From positions 2,604,001 through 2,668,000 of the forward strand of contig NZ_JAFCMM010000001.1 of the NCBI RefSeq assembly GCF_018131225.1: a stretch of 64,000 nt of DNA, in the 5' to 3' direction. How positions within the stretch are numbered: position 1 is the first letter of the stretch; every line of letters starts with the position of its first letter. Under the pieces are notes generated by a model. The model was not told the DNA's origin. It saw only the letters and a program-made list of their open reading frames with translations, and did not search any database. Of the stretch, positions 16,603 to 26,478 are shown in pieces. The DNA comes from Bradyrhizobium sp. U87765 SZCCT0048 (GTDB lineage Bacteria; Pseudomonadota; Alphaproteobacteria; Rhizobiales; Xanthobacteraceae). Both the position numbers and the translations under genes were made by a program.

Positions 16603-19407
16603 TTATCCGCTGTTGCGCAGCCCCGCCGAAATCCCGTTGATGGTGATCTGCACGCCGCGCAGCACCTGCTCGTCGGTGCTGTGGGCACGATGCGCCTTGA
16701 GCAGCTCGACCTGGGTGTGGTTGAGCGGATCGAGGTAGGGGAAACGGTTGCGGATCGAACGCTCGAGCAGCGGGTTGCTCTGCAGCAGGCGGTCCTGCCC
16801 CATGATCTGCAGCAGCCGCCTGATCGACGTCTGCCATTCGCTACGAATGCGCTGGAAAATGGTGTCGCGCAGCGTCTTGTCGGTCACCAGTTCGGCATAG
16901 CGCGAGGCGACCGCGATGCTGCTCTTCGACAGCACCATGTCCATGTTGGACAGCAGCGTGCGGAAGAACGGCCACTCGCGATAGAGCTCCTGCAACAGCG
17001 CGATGCCCTTGTCGGGATGGCGGGCGAGCCAGGTCTCGACGGCGGTACCGAAGCCGAACCAGCCCGGCAGCATCAGGCGGCACTGCGCCCAGCTGAACAC
17101 CCAGGGAATGGCGCGCAGGTCCTCGATCCGGCGGGTCTGCTTGCGCGAGGCCGGCCGGCTGCCGATGTTGAGGGTGGCGATTTCCGAGATCACGGTCGAT
17201 TCCCAGAAATAGTCCTGGAAACCCTCGGTCTCGTAGACGAGATCGCGGTAAGCGTCGAACGCCAGCGCCGACAACTCTTCCATCGCGACCAGGTACTCCT
17301 CGCGTGGCGCCGCCTGCTGTGGCTGGATCAGGCTCGCCTCCAGCGTGCCCGCGACCAGAATCTCGAGATTGCGGCGGCCGACCTCGGCATTGGAATACTT
17401 GCTGGAGATGATCTCGCCCTGCTCGGTGATGCGGATCTGGCCGTTCACCGCGCCGCCGGGCTGGGCAATGATGGCCTCATAGCTCGGCCCACCGCCGCGG
17501 CCGACCGATCCGCCACGGCCGTGGAACAGGCGCAGCCGCACACCATGGCGGCGGAACACTTCGATCAGGCTGATCTCGGCCTTGTAGAGCTCCCAGCCCG
17601 AGGTAACGAAGCCGCCATCCTTGTTGCTGTCGGAGTAGCCTAGCATCACTTCCTGAATCCCGCCGCGGCTGTCGACAAGCCGGCGATAGGCCGGCAGCGA
17701 CAGCAACCGGTCCATGATGCCGGCGCAGGCACGCAGGTCCTTGATGGTCTCGAACAGCGGCACGACATTGATCCGGCTGGTGCCCGCGGGATCGATGATG
17801 CCGACCTCCTTGAGCAGCACCGCGATCTCCAGCAGGTCCGAAACACCTTCCGTCATCGAGACGATGCACTGGCTGACCGTCTTTTCGCCGAGCAGCTTGT
17901 GTGCCTCCGCGACGCCGCGCAGCACCGCCAGTTCGCTTTGCGCCTCTGCACCATAGTCGACGAACGGCGACACCAGGGGCCGCACCGTGACCAGTTCCCC
18001 GGCGAGAAGGGCGATGCGGGCCTCCTCGTCGAGATCGGCATAGAGCAGCCCGCTGGCGGCACCGATCAACTCGCCAATGGTGCGTTCGTGCACGGCCGAG
18101 TTCTGCCGGATATCGAGGGTCGCAAGATAGAAGCCGAAACAATCCACCGCCCGGCGCAGCAACCGCAGCCGCCCGCGAGCGATTACCGCCGAATTGTTGG
18201 CAATCAGCGAGCGATGAATGACATCGAGATCGGCGCGGAACGCAGCCGCGTCCGGATAGGCTTCGGCCTTGCCGACGGGGCGCCGCTCGGTGCCGGGCCC
18301 GCCGAACGCGGTGGCCGTCGCGGCAAGCCGCGCATAGATGCCGGAAATCGCAAGCCGGTAGGGCTCGCCGCGGCGATGCGGCGACGGATCCGGCGATTGC
18401 TGCGCCAGCGCCGCGAGATCGGGCGAGACGTCAATGAGTTGCGCCGCCAGCGACAGTTCCCCACCGAGTTCATGCAGCTCATCCAGATAGAAGTGCAGGA
18501 TGCGGCTGCTCTGTAGCCGCAGGGTGTCGCGCAGCACGTCCGCGGTGACGAAGGGGTTGCCGTCCCGGTCGCCACCGATCCAGCTACCGATACGCAGGAA
18601 CGAGGCGAGCTCGGCGGCCTCGCCGACGGCGGTTCCGTCGTCCGGCTGCAGGCGGTCCTGCAACGCGCCATGCAGGCGCGGCAGCTCGCGCAGGAACGTA
18701 TAGTCGTAGAACGACAGCCCGTTGGCGACCTCGTCGAGCACCGTGAGCTTGGTGCGCCGCAAGAGATTGGTCTGCCACAACGTCAGCACAGCCCGGCGCA
18801 ACTGCTCATCGACCTCCTTGCGCTCGTCGCCGGTGAGCTTGGTGCGCTCGCTGCGGTCGAGCAGCCCGGCGATCTCCATCTCGCGATCGATGGTGCTCTT
18901 GCGCCGGACCTCGGTCGGATGGGCGGTCAGCACCGGGCTCACCAGGGCCGCATCGAAGAAACGACGGAGTTCGTCGACACTCTTGCCGGCCTTGCGGGCG
19001 CGCGCGACCGCCGCCTCGATGGTCGCCGGCTCCGGCGGCTGCCCGGCCAGCACCCGCGAGCGTTGCTGGCGGATGTGATTTTGATCCTCGGCGATATTGG
19101 CGAGGTGGGAAAAATAGCTGAAGGCGCGAATGATGCGCACGGTGTCGCTGGTCGACATACCGTTGAGAATGTCATCGAGCTCGCGACGGGCATCCTGGTC
19201 CTCGTCGCGATGAAAGCGCACTGAAGTCTGACGGATACGCTCGACGAGGTCGAACACCGCTTCGCCTTCCTGGTCGCGCACGGTGTCGCCCAAGATACGG
19301 CCGAGTTGCCGGATATCGTTGCGAAGCTGCGCGTCCTCGAACCCTGCGACGGAAATGTCCTCACCCGACGCACGCGTCTCGCCCGACGTCTTCACGTTCA
19401 ACGACAT
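16603..19407 (-). CDS. ppc: Phosphoenolpyruvate carboxylase
   Basis: The 934-residue product carboxylates PEP with bicarbonate to oxaloacetate, an anaplerotic reaction. The catalytic His163 lies in [13 protein letters not shown]. The second signature [10 protein letters not shown] and the glycine loop [14 protein letters not shown] are both present, and length matches bacterial PEPC. The C-terminus ends LRNSG, where most PEPCs end in NTG. ATG 19407 has a GAGGGAG ribosome-binding sequence; the 11-residue longer reading to 19440 has none. It is monocistronic, with a 700-base intergenic region upstream. Confidence 0.97.
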   Translation of the reverse strand: MSLNVKTSGETRASGEDISVAGFEDAQLRNDIRQLGRILGDTVRDQEGEAVFDLVERIRQTSVRFHRDEDQDARRELDDILNGMSTSDTVRIIRAFSYFSHLANIAEDQNHIRQQRSRVLAGQPPEPATIEAAVARARKAGKSVDELRRFFDAALVSPVLTAHPTEVRRKSTIDREMEIAGLLDRSERTKLTGDERKEVDEQLRRAVLTLWQTNLLRRTKLTVLDEVANGLSFYDYTFLRELPRLHGALQDRLQPDDGTAVGEAAELASFLRIGSWIGGDRDGNPFVTADVLRDTLRLQSSRILHFYLDELHELGGELSLAAQLIDVSPDLAALAQQSPDPSPHRRGEPYRLAISGIYARLAATATAFGGPGTERRPVGKAEAYPDAAAFRADLDVIHRSLIANNSAVIARGRLRLLRRAVDCFGFYLATLDIRQNSAVHERTIGELIGAASGLLYADLDEEARIALLAGELVTVRPLVSPFVDYGAEAQSELAVLRGVAEAHKLLGEKTVSQCIVSMTEGVSDLLEIAVLLKEVGIIDPAGTSRINVVPLFETIKDLRACAGIMDRLLSLPAYRRLVDSRGGIQEVMLGYSDSNKDGGFVTSGWELYKAEISLIEVFRRHGVRLRLFHGRGGSVGRGGGPSYEAIIAQPGGAVNGQIRITEQGEIISSKYSNAEVGRRNLEILVAGTLEASLIQPQQAAPREEYLVAMEELSALAFDAYRDLVYETEGFQDYFWESTVISEIATLNIGSRPASRKQTRRIEDLRAIPWVFSWAQCRLMLPGWFGFGTAVETWLARHPDKGIALLQELYREWPFFRTLLSNMDMVLSKSSIAVASRYAELVTDKTLRDTIFQRIRSEWQTSIRRLLQIMGQDRLLQSNPLLERSIRNRFPYLDPLNHTQVELLKAHRAHSTDEQVLRGVQITINGISAGLRNSG

Positions 19408-20107
19408 AGCTACTCCCTCGCCAGCGATTCCGCAGCGCACAAATCGAGTGTCCTACAACACGGGGGGCGGATGCAAGAGACCCGCAGGGCAATGATGGCC
19501 GCTGCCGTCGCCAGCCACCCCATCGACCGCGACACTCTATATATGCGCCGCGCAACGCAGCTTCGCCGAAGCGGCGTTGCGAAGGTCGCCCGCGACGGGC
19601 AAAACCTGCATTCCAATTTCGAACGGTGTGGTCACGCCGGAGCGACATGACGTGGACCGCTTCGCGCGACCACACGTGGCCACCTCACAGCCGCACCTGC
19701 GCGCAACGCTGACAGCGCAACTCAGCTGCTCGCGACGCTTCACCTCCGCATCGTCAATTCTGATGAGATGGTGCACGAGCGCGCCGCAATGGTTTGCCGG
19801 CACGCCTCTGATTGGTCGCATCCGCAACAACAAACGCTTCGTGACATCACGCGTTGCCTCGCGCAACATCTCGCGCGATCCCGCTTGTCGCTGGCTGCCG
19901 AACGGAATGCGTCACGGCGTTCGTGACGCTCATTTTTTTGGCATCGATGCGCAGCAGCGAAGATCAAAGTGCAACGAGAGCGGGGCCGCGACGATCAGGC
20001 CTACAACTTCACGGACATGTAATCTTGTCATGCTACCGTGAGTGGGATACGCTCAGTCCATATTTTCAAGTTTGCATATTTTATCAATTTTTTGAGTGGG
20101 GGTGCAC
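19408..20107. other. Divergent intergenic region without a supported gene
   Basis: About 700 bases separate the divergent ppc gene and the biosynthetic cluster. Possible short reading frames (for example 19577-20041 plus, 19537-19869 minus) encode Arg/Ser/Cys-rich sequence with no family likeness. The base composition shifts from GC-rich to clearly AT-rich in the last 80 bases (about 20050-20100). I see no tRNA-like fold or clear terminator. It should hold the promoters of both flanking units. Confidence 0.6.
20025..20053 (+). promoter_or_regulatory. Candidate promoter of the hydrazine-type biosynthetic operon
   Basis: TTGTCA (20025-20030), a 17-base spacer and TACGCT (20048-20053) fit a sigma70-like promoter about 55 bases before the first gene of the cluster. 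The following leader, to about 20100, is unusually AT-rich. Only visual matching supports this. Confidence 0.3.
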
Positions 20108-21751
20108 GTGCGTACACTCGTCACCGCAGGCCCGCCGACGTCCAACGGCGATTTGCATCTCGGCCATCTGTCAGGTCCTTATACCGCCGGCGACATCTAC
20201 ACACGATATCTCCGGATGCAGCGGCGAGACGTTCATTATGTCTCCGCCGCCGACGATCACCAAAGCTATGTCGCACTCAAGGCGACACAGACCGGACGCA
20301 CGCCGCAGGACGTGGCCGATGAGTACGGCCGCGTCATCAAGAACAGTCTCGACAAGGCCGGCGTCGCGATGGACCTTTTCGGCCAGCCGTCACGTTCGCC
20401 GCGCTATATCCGGTTCCTGCGGAACTTCGTTGCCACGCTGCATGCAAAAGGCGCCCTGTTCGCGCGGACCAGCGATGTGCCCTACTGCGAAACCTGCGAC
20501 CGCATGCTGTTCGAGGCGCATATCAAAGGCACCTGCGCACACTGCGGCGCAGGCTCCGATGGCGGCATCTGCGAGGCCTGCGGACATCCGAACAAGGGAT
20601 CGGACCTGGTCAATCCGCGCTGCGCGGCGTGCGGCGATCCGCCCAGGGGCAGCCGACCATCGACGCGCCTGTTCTTCCCGCTCAACGATTACCGGGACTA
20701 TCTGCGCCACTACGCACAGTCGGCGGTGATGAATCCCCATGCGCGGGCGCTATGCGATGCACTGCTCGCGCGTGATCTTCCGGACGTGGCCGTCACCCAG
20801 CCCGCGGCATGGGGGATTGCTGCGCCGATCGAGGGTTTCGAGACCCAGTGCATCTCCGCCTGGTTCGAACTCGGGCCGCACTATCTCGCGGTTTGCGACA
20901 TGCTCCATGAGGAGGGCGGACCCGACTGGCGCGAGTTCTGGACACAGCAGGCCGATGTCATCCAGTGCTTCGGTTTTGATTCCGCCTATTTCCACATCGT
21001 GCTGTTTCCGGCGCTGTTCCACGCCTTCGATCCGGCCATCCGTCCGCCGAAAGGCTTCATCGTCAACGAGTTCTACCGGCTCGATGGCCGCAAGTTCTCG
21101 ACCAGCCGCAAGCACGCCTTGTGGGCATCGGAGTTTCTCGACGAGCATTCCAGCGACGCCGTGCGCTTTCATCTGTGCCTGACGCGGCCCGAGAGCGAAC
21201 AGACCAACTTTACCGTCGCCGAGTTCCTGCAAACCCTGCGCGGCGAGTTGGCTGGCACCTGGGACAACTGGCTGAAAGCCCTCGCCGAGAAGGCCGCGAG
21301 CCATCCCGTCCCGCATGCCGAGACCTGGCAGCCGGATCAGTCCCGCTTCTACCAGCGCTTGACGACCCTGGTGGCCGAGACCCGTGCGTCCTACGAACTC
21401 GATGGCTTCTCGCCCCATCGCGCCGTTCGCCAACTCGGCGAGCTGGTGCGCGAGGCGACTGCGTTCGCCGCCGCGCATGCACATCACGCCGGCAACCCGC
21501 ATCGGCAGCACGAGCATCGCACCAATATCGCCCTCGAGCTGGCTGCAGCGCGCGCGCTGGCGCTGGCCGCGCGGCCCGTGATGCCACATTTCTCTGCACG
21601 CCTCTGGGCCGATCTCGGCCATGACGCTCCGATTGACCATGCAGAGTGGGAAAGCCTGCCGCGCTTGCTGACGCCCGGCGGATCACTTCGGCTTTCGACG
21701 CTCGGTTATTTCTCGTCGTCTCTGCCGCAAGACAAGGTGCTCGCGGCCTGA
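20108..21751 (+). CDS. Methionyl-tRNA synthetase-like amino-acid-activating enzyme (hydrazine synthetase MetRS part)
   Basis: This 547-residue class I aaRS-fold protein has HLGH (17-20) in place of HIGH and KFSTS (329-333) in place of KMSKS. A zinc-knuckle insert with four CxxC pairs spans about 127-175. The overall plan is MetRS-like, but the methionine-pocket motif WFDAPIGY is replaced by WFELGPHY (252-259), so methionine is unlikely to be its substrate. It is the first gene of an operon with an N-monooxygenase, a cupin protein and an FAD amine oxidase. In known hydrazine synthetases (Spb40, Tri28) a MetRS-like domain activates an amino acid that is joined to an N-hydroxylated amine. Here it is a stand-alone protein. 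GTG 20108 is the likely start; in-frame GTGs at 20096 and 20102 are possible. Confidence 0.8.
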   Translation: MRTLVTAGPPTSNGDLHLGHLSGPYTAGDIYTRYLRMQRRDVHYVSAADDHQSYVALKATQTGRTPQDVADEYGRVIKNSLDKAGVAMDLFGQPSRSPRYIRFLRNFVATLHAKGALFARTSDVPYCETCDRMLFEAHIKGTCAHCGAGSDGGICEACGHPNKGSDLVNPRCAACGDPPRGSRPSTRLFFPLNDYRDYLRHYAQSAVMNPHARALCDALLARDLPDVAVTQPAAWGIAAPIEGFETQCISAWFELGPHYLAVCDMLHEEGGPDWREFWTQQADVIQCFGFDSAYFHIVLFPALFHAFDPAIRPPKGFIVNEFYRLDGRKFSTSRKHALWASEFLDEHSSDAVRFHLCLTRPESEQTNFTVAEFLQTLRGELAGTWDNWLKALAEKAASHPVPHAETWQPDQSRFYQRLTTLVAETRASYELDGFSPHRAVRQLGELVREATAFAAAHAHHAGNPHRQHEHRTNIALELAAARALALAARPVMPHFSARLWADLGHDAPIDHAEWESLPRLLTPGGSLRLSTLGYFSSSLPQDKVLAA

Positions 21752-21790
21752 GATCGCCCTTTTTGACACGTCATTCAGCGGACCGGTGCA

Positions 21791-24700
21791 ATGTCAGACA
21801 CAGCAGCCGTCAACGAAGTTCGCGCGTCCTATCCCCAGGAACGAATCTGGTTCGTCCATCAGCTGGCTCCCGGCAGCGGCGCCTACAACATCCTGTTCAA
21901 TCACAGCCTGCCGGAGCCAGCCAACGTCGACGCCCTGCGTCAGGCGATGCTCAGGCTGCTCGAACGCCATGAGGTGCTGCGCACCACCTTCATCGAGCGT
22001 GACGGTGTCGTGTTTCAAGTCATTCATGCGCCACCGACCGAAATCGACATCCCTCTGATCGACTTTTCGGATCTCGAAGAGGCTGACAGCGCAGCTGCCG
22101 TGCAGCGGCTGACAGACGATGAGCTGCATGTTCCGTTCGACCTGCAGCAGGGACCCCTGATCCGCTGCAAGGCCATTCGGACCTCCCCAGACCGTCTGTC
22201 GGTCATGATCGTGATGCACCACATCATCAGCGACGGCTGGTCGACCACCGTTCTCGCCAACGATCTCGACCGTCTCTACACTGATGGCCTCGCCGGCGGC
22301 GAGTCGAGCCTGCCGCCGCTGCCGATCCAGTATGCCGATTACTCCGATTGGCAGCGGTCGCGCAGCAACAGCCCGAAGATCAAGAACCAGATTTCCTACT
22401 GGCTGAAGCAGCTCAAGGATGCGCCTCCGGTCATCGAACTGCCGCTCGATCGGCCGCGCACCGGCAGCCCGGACACCGCCGGCAAGGTCAAGCTGTTCTC
22501 GATTCCGGCCCGCGTCACCACCGAGGTGACGGCGCTGGCCAGGCACAAACATGCGACCGTGTTCATGGTGCTCGTCGCCGCGTTCAAGACGCTGCTGTAC
22601 CGCATGACCGGGCAGGATGACATCGTCATCGCTACCGTGGTCGCGAACCGTACCCGGATCGAACTCGAGAACATGGTCGGGTGCTTCCTCAACAACCTCG
22701 TGCTGCGCGACAAGCTGCAGTCGGAGGCCAGCTTCGAGGACATCGTCGAGCGTATTCGCGACACCACCCTCGACGCCTATTCCAACCAGGATGTTCCGTT
22801 CGAGCTCGTGGTCGAGCAGCTCAACCTGCCGCGCAGCCTCAGCCACAATGCCGTTTTCCAGGTGATGGTCGCATTCCAGAACTTCGTGACTGATCAGTTC
22901 GCCGAGCTGAACGTCGGCGGTGCGGCCACCGAGGACGGCGGCATTGTCACGTCGCCGGCGATCGCCAAATTCGATCTGTCGCTGTCGATGTGGGAGGCCG
23001 GTGGAACCATCGGCGGCGGCATCGAGTATCGCAGCGACCTGTTCGACGACGCGACCATCGATCGCCTGATCCATCACTATCGCGTGCTGCTCGACGACGC
23101 GACGGCCCGGCCATCAACGCGGCTGCGGGACCTCAAGCTGCTCGACGAGCGTGACTACCAGACCATTGTCCAGGACTGGAACAGCTGGGAACTCGACTAT
23201 CCCAGGGACAAGCTGATCCACCAGGCGATCGAGGAGCAGGTCGCGAAGACGCCGGATGCAGCCGCCATCCTGTTCGGCGACGGCCACCTCACCTATGGCG
23301 AACTCAACCGCCGCGCCAACCGTCTGGCGCATCGCCTGATCGCGCTCGGCTGCAAGCCGGAGCGTATCGTCGGCCTGATGGTCGAACAATCGCTGGACAT
23401 GATTGTCGGCATCCTGGCCGTGCTCAAGGCCGGCGGCGCCTATCTGGCGATCGACCCCAGGATTCCCGCGGAGCGCCTGTCATATATCGTTCGTGACGCT
23501 GATCCGCTGGTCGTGCTCACCCACGCATCCTCGGTGGACGCCCTGACAGCGGCCGGCGCAACCCCGCTGGTGATCGATACCGCAGCCGACCTCGACACTC
23601 CTGCCGAGGAAAGCAATCCCGGCGTGACACAGGGATCGCGCTCCCTCGCCTATGTGCTCTACACGTCCGGCTCGACCGGGCGACCAAAGGGCGTGATGAT
23701 CGAGCATCGCTCGGTCATCCACCACCTCTGGGGCATGGCGCTCCAGTACGAATTCGGCCCGGCCGACTGCTTCTTCCAGACCCACTCCTACACATTCGAT
23801 GTGTCGGTCTGGGAATTCTTCATGCCACTGGTCAGCGGCGGCCGGGTGGCGATGATCAAGCCGGACAGCCACAGCGACGCGGCGTACCTGATCGACACAA
23901 TGGTCAAGGCCGGGGTTACCTATGTCTGCCTGCTGCCACCCATGCTGCAGCTGGTACTCGACGAACCTAACGCGGAAGATCTCAACAAATCGGTGCGCTG
24001 GGTGATCTGCGGCGGCGAACCGCTGTCAGCCGAGCTGGTGACACGCTTCTTCGACAAGATGGACGCCCGCCTCGACAACGCCTACGGGCCGACGGAGGCC
24101 ACCATCCACAACACCTACTACCACTGCCAGCGCGGCCCGCAGCCGCCGGTCATTCCGATCGGCCGCGCCATGCCGGGCGCGAAAGTCTATATCCTCGACA
24201 GCAACCTCAATCCGATGCCGATCGGGGCTCCCGGGGAAATCTGCATCGGCGGCGACGCCGTGGGGCGCGGCTATCTCAAGGCCCCGGAGCTGACGGCGGA
24301 GAAGTTCGTCCAGGACCCGTTCGCCGACGACATCGGCGCACGAATGTACAAGACCGGCGATATCGGCCGCTTTCTTCCCGACGGCAACGTCGAGTTCCAG
24401 GGCCGGCGCGATATGCAGATCAAACTGCGCGGCTTCCGCATCGAGCTTGGTGAGATCTCCCATACCATCAAGCAGCACCCCGCGGTCAGCGACGCCGTCA
24501 CCATCGTCCGCGAGGACCGGCCCGGCGATCGACGCATCGTCAGCTATGTCGTTGCCGACGGCATTGTCGACCTCGCACCGGTACTCGTCGATTATCTGGG
24601 GCCCCGCCTGCCCGATCACATGATTCCAAGTGCCTTCGTGCGGATGGAGCGGCTGCCGCTCAAGGACAGCAACAAGGTCAATGTCGCGGCCCTTCCTGCA

Positions 24701-25024
24701 CCATCGGCGACCTCGTCGCGCTCCGGCTTCGTTGCGCCGCGCACGCCCGACGAGGCCCGGCTCGCCGAAATCTGGAAGGACCTGCTCGGCATCCAGCAGG
24801 CCGGCGCCCGCGACAACTTCTTCGAGCTTGGCGGCCATTCGCTGCTGGTGACACGCCTGATTGCGCGCATCCGCGCCGAGATCGGCGTGGTGCTCTCGAT
24901 CCGGCAGGTCTTCCGGACCCCGGTGCTCGACGAACTGGCGGCCGCGATCCAGGCCGCACGGCAGGCCGTAGACAAGGAGCTCGACGACGAGATCGTCGCG
25001 CGGCCGCGAACCATCACGCGCTAG
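21791..25024 (+). CDS. Nonribosomal peptide synthetase, single C-A-T module
   Basis: The 1077-residue protein has one module. The condensation domain (about 1-440) has an intact HHIISDG (143-149). The adenylation domain (about 470-960) has YTSGSTGRPKG, FDVSVWEFF, NAYGPTEATIH and a KTGDIGR core. A carrier domain has Ser1017 in ELGGHSLLV for phosphopantetheine. By hand alignment to GrsA the specificity residues read D-V-W-L-V-C-A-I-H, which I cannot assign to an amino acid; Asp235 indicates an alpha-amino acid. No thioesterase or reductase domain follows. The starting C domain implies a donor substrate from another protein or a free amine/acyl partner. It starts 39 bases after the MetRS-like gene. 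Confidence 0.93.
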   Translation: MSDTAAVNEVRASYPQERIWFVHQLAPGSGAYNILFNHSLPEPANVDALRQAMLRLLERHEVLRTTFIERDGVVFQVIHAPPTEIDIPLIDFSDLEEADSAAAVQRLTDDELHVPFDLQQGPLIRCKAIRTSPDRLSVMIVMHHIISDGWSTTVLANDLDRLYTDGLAGGESSLPPLPIQYADYSDWQRSRSNSPKIKNQISYWLKQLKDAPPVIELPLDRPRTGSPDTAGKVKLFSIPARVTTEVTALARHKHATVFMVLVAAFKTLLYRMTGQDDIVIATVVANRTRIELENMVGCFLNNLVLRDKLQSEASFEDIVERIRDTTLDAYSNQDVPFELVVEQLNLPRSLSHNAVFQVMVAFQNFVTDQFAELNVGGAATEDGGIVTSPAIAKFDLSLSMWEAGGTIGGGIEYRSDLFDDATIDRLIHHYRVLLDDATARPSTRLRDLKLLDERDYQTIVQDWNSWELDYPRDKLIHQAIEEQVAKTPDAAAILFGDGHLTYGELNRRANRLAHRLIALGCKPERIVGLMVEQSLDMIVGILAVLKAGGAYLAIDPRIPAERLSYIVRDADPLVVLTHASSVDALTAAGATPLVIDTAADLDTPAEESNPGVTQGSRSLAYVLYTSGSTGRPKGVMIEHRSVIHHLWGMALQYEFGPADCFFQTHSYTFDVSVWEFFMPLVSGGRVAMIKPDSHSDAAYLIDTMVKAGVTYVCLLPPMLQLVLDEPNAEDLNKSVRWVICGGEPLSAELVTRFFDKMDARLDNAYGPTEATIHNTYYHCQRGPQPPVIPIGRAMPGAKVYILDSNLNPMPIGAPGEICIGGDAVGRGYLKAPELTAEKFVQDPFADDIGARMYKTGDIGRFLPDGNVEFQGRRDMQIKLRGFRIELGEISHTIKQHPAVSDAVTIVREDRPGDRRIVSYVVADGIVDLAPVLVDYLGPRLPDHMIPSAFVRMERLPLKDSNKVNVAALPAPSATSSRSGFVAPRTPDEARLAEIWKDLLGIQQAGARDNFFELGGHSLLVTRLIARIRAEIGVVLSIRQVFRTPVLDELAAAIQAARQAVDKELDDEIVARPRTITR

Positions 25025-25053
25025 TCAGGCGCCTGCGAACAGAAAGGGCGGTC

Positions 25054-26466
25054 ATGGACGACATCAGCGGAGCGAAGAACGGCCATTGGTCGCACAACGG
25101 CAACAATGGCGCGGCGAACGGCAGGGGCGGCGACGTCCTCGACCTGCTATGCGCGGGCTTCGGCCCCGCAGGCATTTCGCTCGCCGCGGCGCTCGCCGAC
25201 TGGCAGGAAGCGGGCGGCGTCGATCACGCGCCGCATGTTCGCTTCCTGGAACGCAACGCCGGTCCAGCCTGGCAGCCCGGCTTGCTGGTGCGCGGCACCG
25301 ACATCAATCACAACTTCCTGCGTGACTTCGCCACCCCGCGCGATCCGCGCAGCCGCTTCACTTTCGTCAACTACCTCAAGCAGAGTGGCCGTCTCTATCA
25401 TTTCGGCCATCTCGGCGGCCGCGTCGCCCGTACCGACTGGGACGCCTACGTGCGATGGACAGCAGGATTGCTTGCCGACTATGTGAGCTACAGCCAGACC
25501 GTGGAGAGCGTCACAGCCTACCCCTCGCCCGACAATCCCGACCTGCTATTGGTCAAGACTCAAAACGCGTCCTACCTCACCCGGGCCATGGTGTTCGCCA
25601 CCGGACCGACCGCGCGCGTGCCCGAGCTGTTCCGGCCCCACGTCGGAGAGCGGGTCTTCCACAGCGCACAGTTCCTGCAGAAGATCGCGGCGTTCGACCG
25701 CGACAACGACCTCACCTTCACGGTGGTCGGCTCCGGGCAGAGCGCGGGTGAAGTGGTGCTGCATCTCTATGATCGCTTCGCCAACGCAAACTTCCTTTCG
25801 CTGCAACGCGGCCTCGCTTTCCCGCTGGTCGACGTCGGCCATTTCTCGAATGAAGTCTACTTTCCCGAGGAGGTCGAGTACTTCCACGCGCTGCCACCGG
25901 AGGCGCGCCGGCAGGTGGTCAGCGATTTTCACAAGACCAACTACTCCGCCGTCGACACCGACGTCAGCCAGGCGCTGTACTGGCGTGTCTATGAAGACAA
26001 GGTATTGGGGACGCCGCGGGTCCGCATGGTTCCCCGCAAACGGCCGGTGGCACTGGAAGCCGCGAACGGCCGTTTCCGGCTCGATGTCGAGGATGTCTAC
26101 ACCCGCGAGGTCGAGACCCTGACGACCGATGTCGTCATCCTCTGCACCGGCTACGACGAAGCACTATTCCCCCGATTGCTCGAACCTCTGCGCCCGCACA
26201 TCGTCACCGACAGTCTGGGCGGCCCGGAGATCGGCTTCGACTACCGCGTGCAGACCGCGCCGGGCTTCCGGCCGCTGATCTACATCAACGGCATCTCCGA
26301 GCGCACCCATGGCGCCAGCGACAGCCTGTCGCTGAGCATGTCGGCACTGAAGGCCGAGCGCATCCTCTCCTCGTTCCTGCGCCATAGCGGAGCCGGCGAC
26401 ACCATCAATGCCCACACCGAGGTGACGCCGCGGCAGGCGCCGGCGGCACATTCCTCCCCTCTCTGA
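25054..26466 (+). CDS. Flavin-dependent amino acid N-monooxygenase (SidA/IucD/PvdA family)
   Basis: The 470-residue protein belongs to the ornithine/lysine N-hydroxylase family, which hydroxylates a side-chain amine using FAD, NADPH and O2. It has GFGPAG (35-40) for FAD, GSGQSA (226-231) for NADPH, and the C-terminal ILCTGYDEALFP, the family ATGY motif. The first 27 residues are a Gly/Asn-rich leader. The family segment FLRDFATPRDPRSRFTFVNYL is well kept. No hydroxamate-forming acyltransferase is nearby. With the cupin, MetRS-like and FAD oxidase genes it matches the N-hydroxylation step of hydrazine pathways. The substrate may be lysine, ornithine or, given the EctB-like neighbour, 2,4-diaminobutyrate. 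Confidence 0.92.
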   Translation: MDDISGAKNGHWSHNGNNGAANGRGGDVLDLLCAGFGPAGISLAAALADWQEAGGVDHAPHVRFLERNAGPAWQPGLLVRGTDINHNFLRDFATPRDPRSRFTFVNYLKQSGRLYHFGHLGGRVARTDWDAYVRWTAGLLADYVSYSQTVESVTAYPSPDNPDLLLVKTQNASYLTRAMVFATGPTARVPELFRPHVGERVFHSAQFLQKIAAFDRDNDLTFTVVGSGQSAGEVVLHLYDRFANANFLSLQRGLAFPLVDVGHFSNEVYFPEEVEYFHALPPEARRQVVSDFHKTNYSAVDTDVSQALYWRVYEDKVLGTPRVRMVPRKRPVALEAANGRFRLDVEDVYTREVETLTTDVVILCTGYDEALFPRLLEPLRPHIVTDSLGGPEIGFDYRVQTAPGFRPLIYINGISERTHGASDSLSLSMSALKAERILSSFLRHSGAGDTINAHTEVTPRQAPAAHSSPL

Positions 26467-26478
26467 CTGGAGATCCCT

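Noticed and set aside
19577..20041. A 154-codon plus-strand frame in the ppc upstream gap
   Set aside because: Arg/Ser/Cys-rich, no family likeness, no good ribosome-binding site; more likely non-coding.
20108..21751. A resistance copy of methionyl-tRNA synthetase
   Set aside because: The methionine pocket motif is replaced and the gene is in an operon with a cupin and an N-monooxygenase, which fits a biosynthetic role better than self-resistance.
21791..26466. A hydroxamate siderophore cluster
   Set aside because: There is no acyl/formyltransferase, TonB receptor or siderophore exporter in the window, and the cupin and MetRS-like genes are not explained by it.
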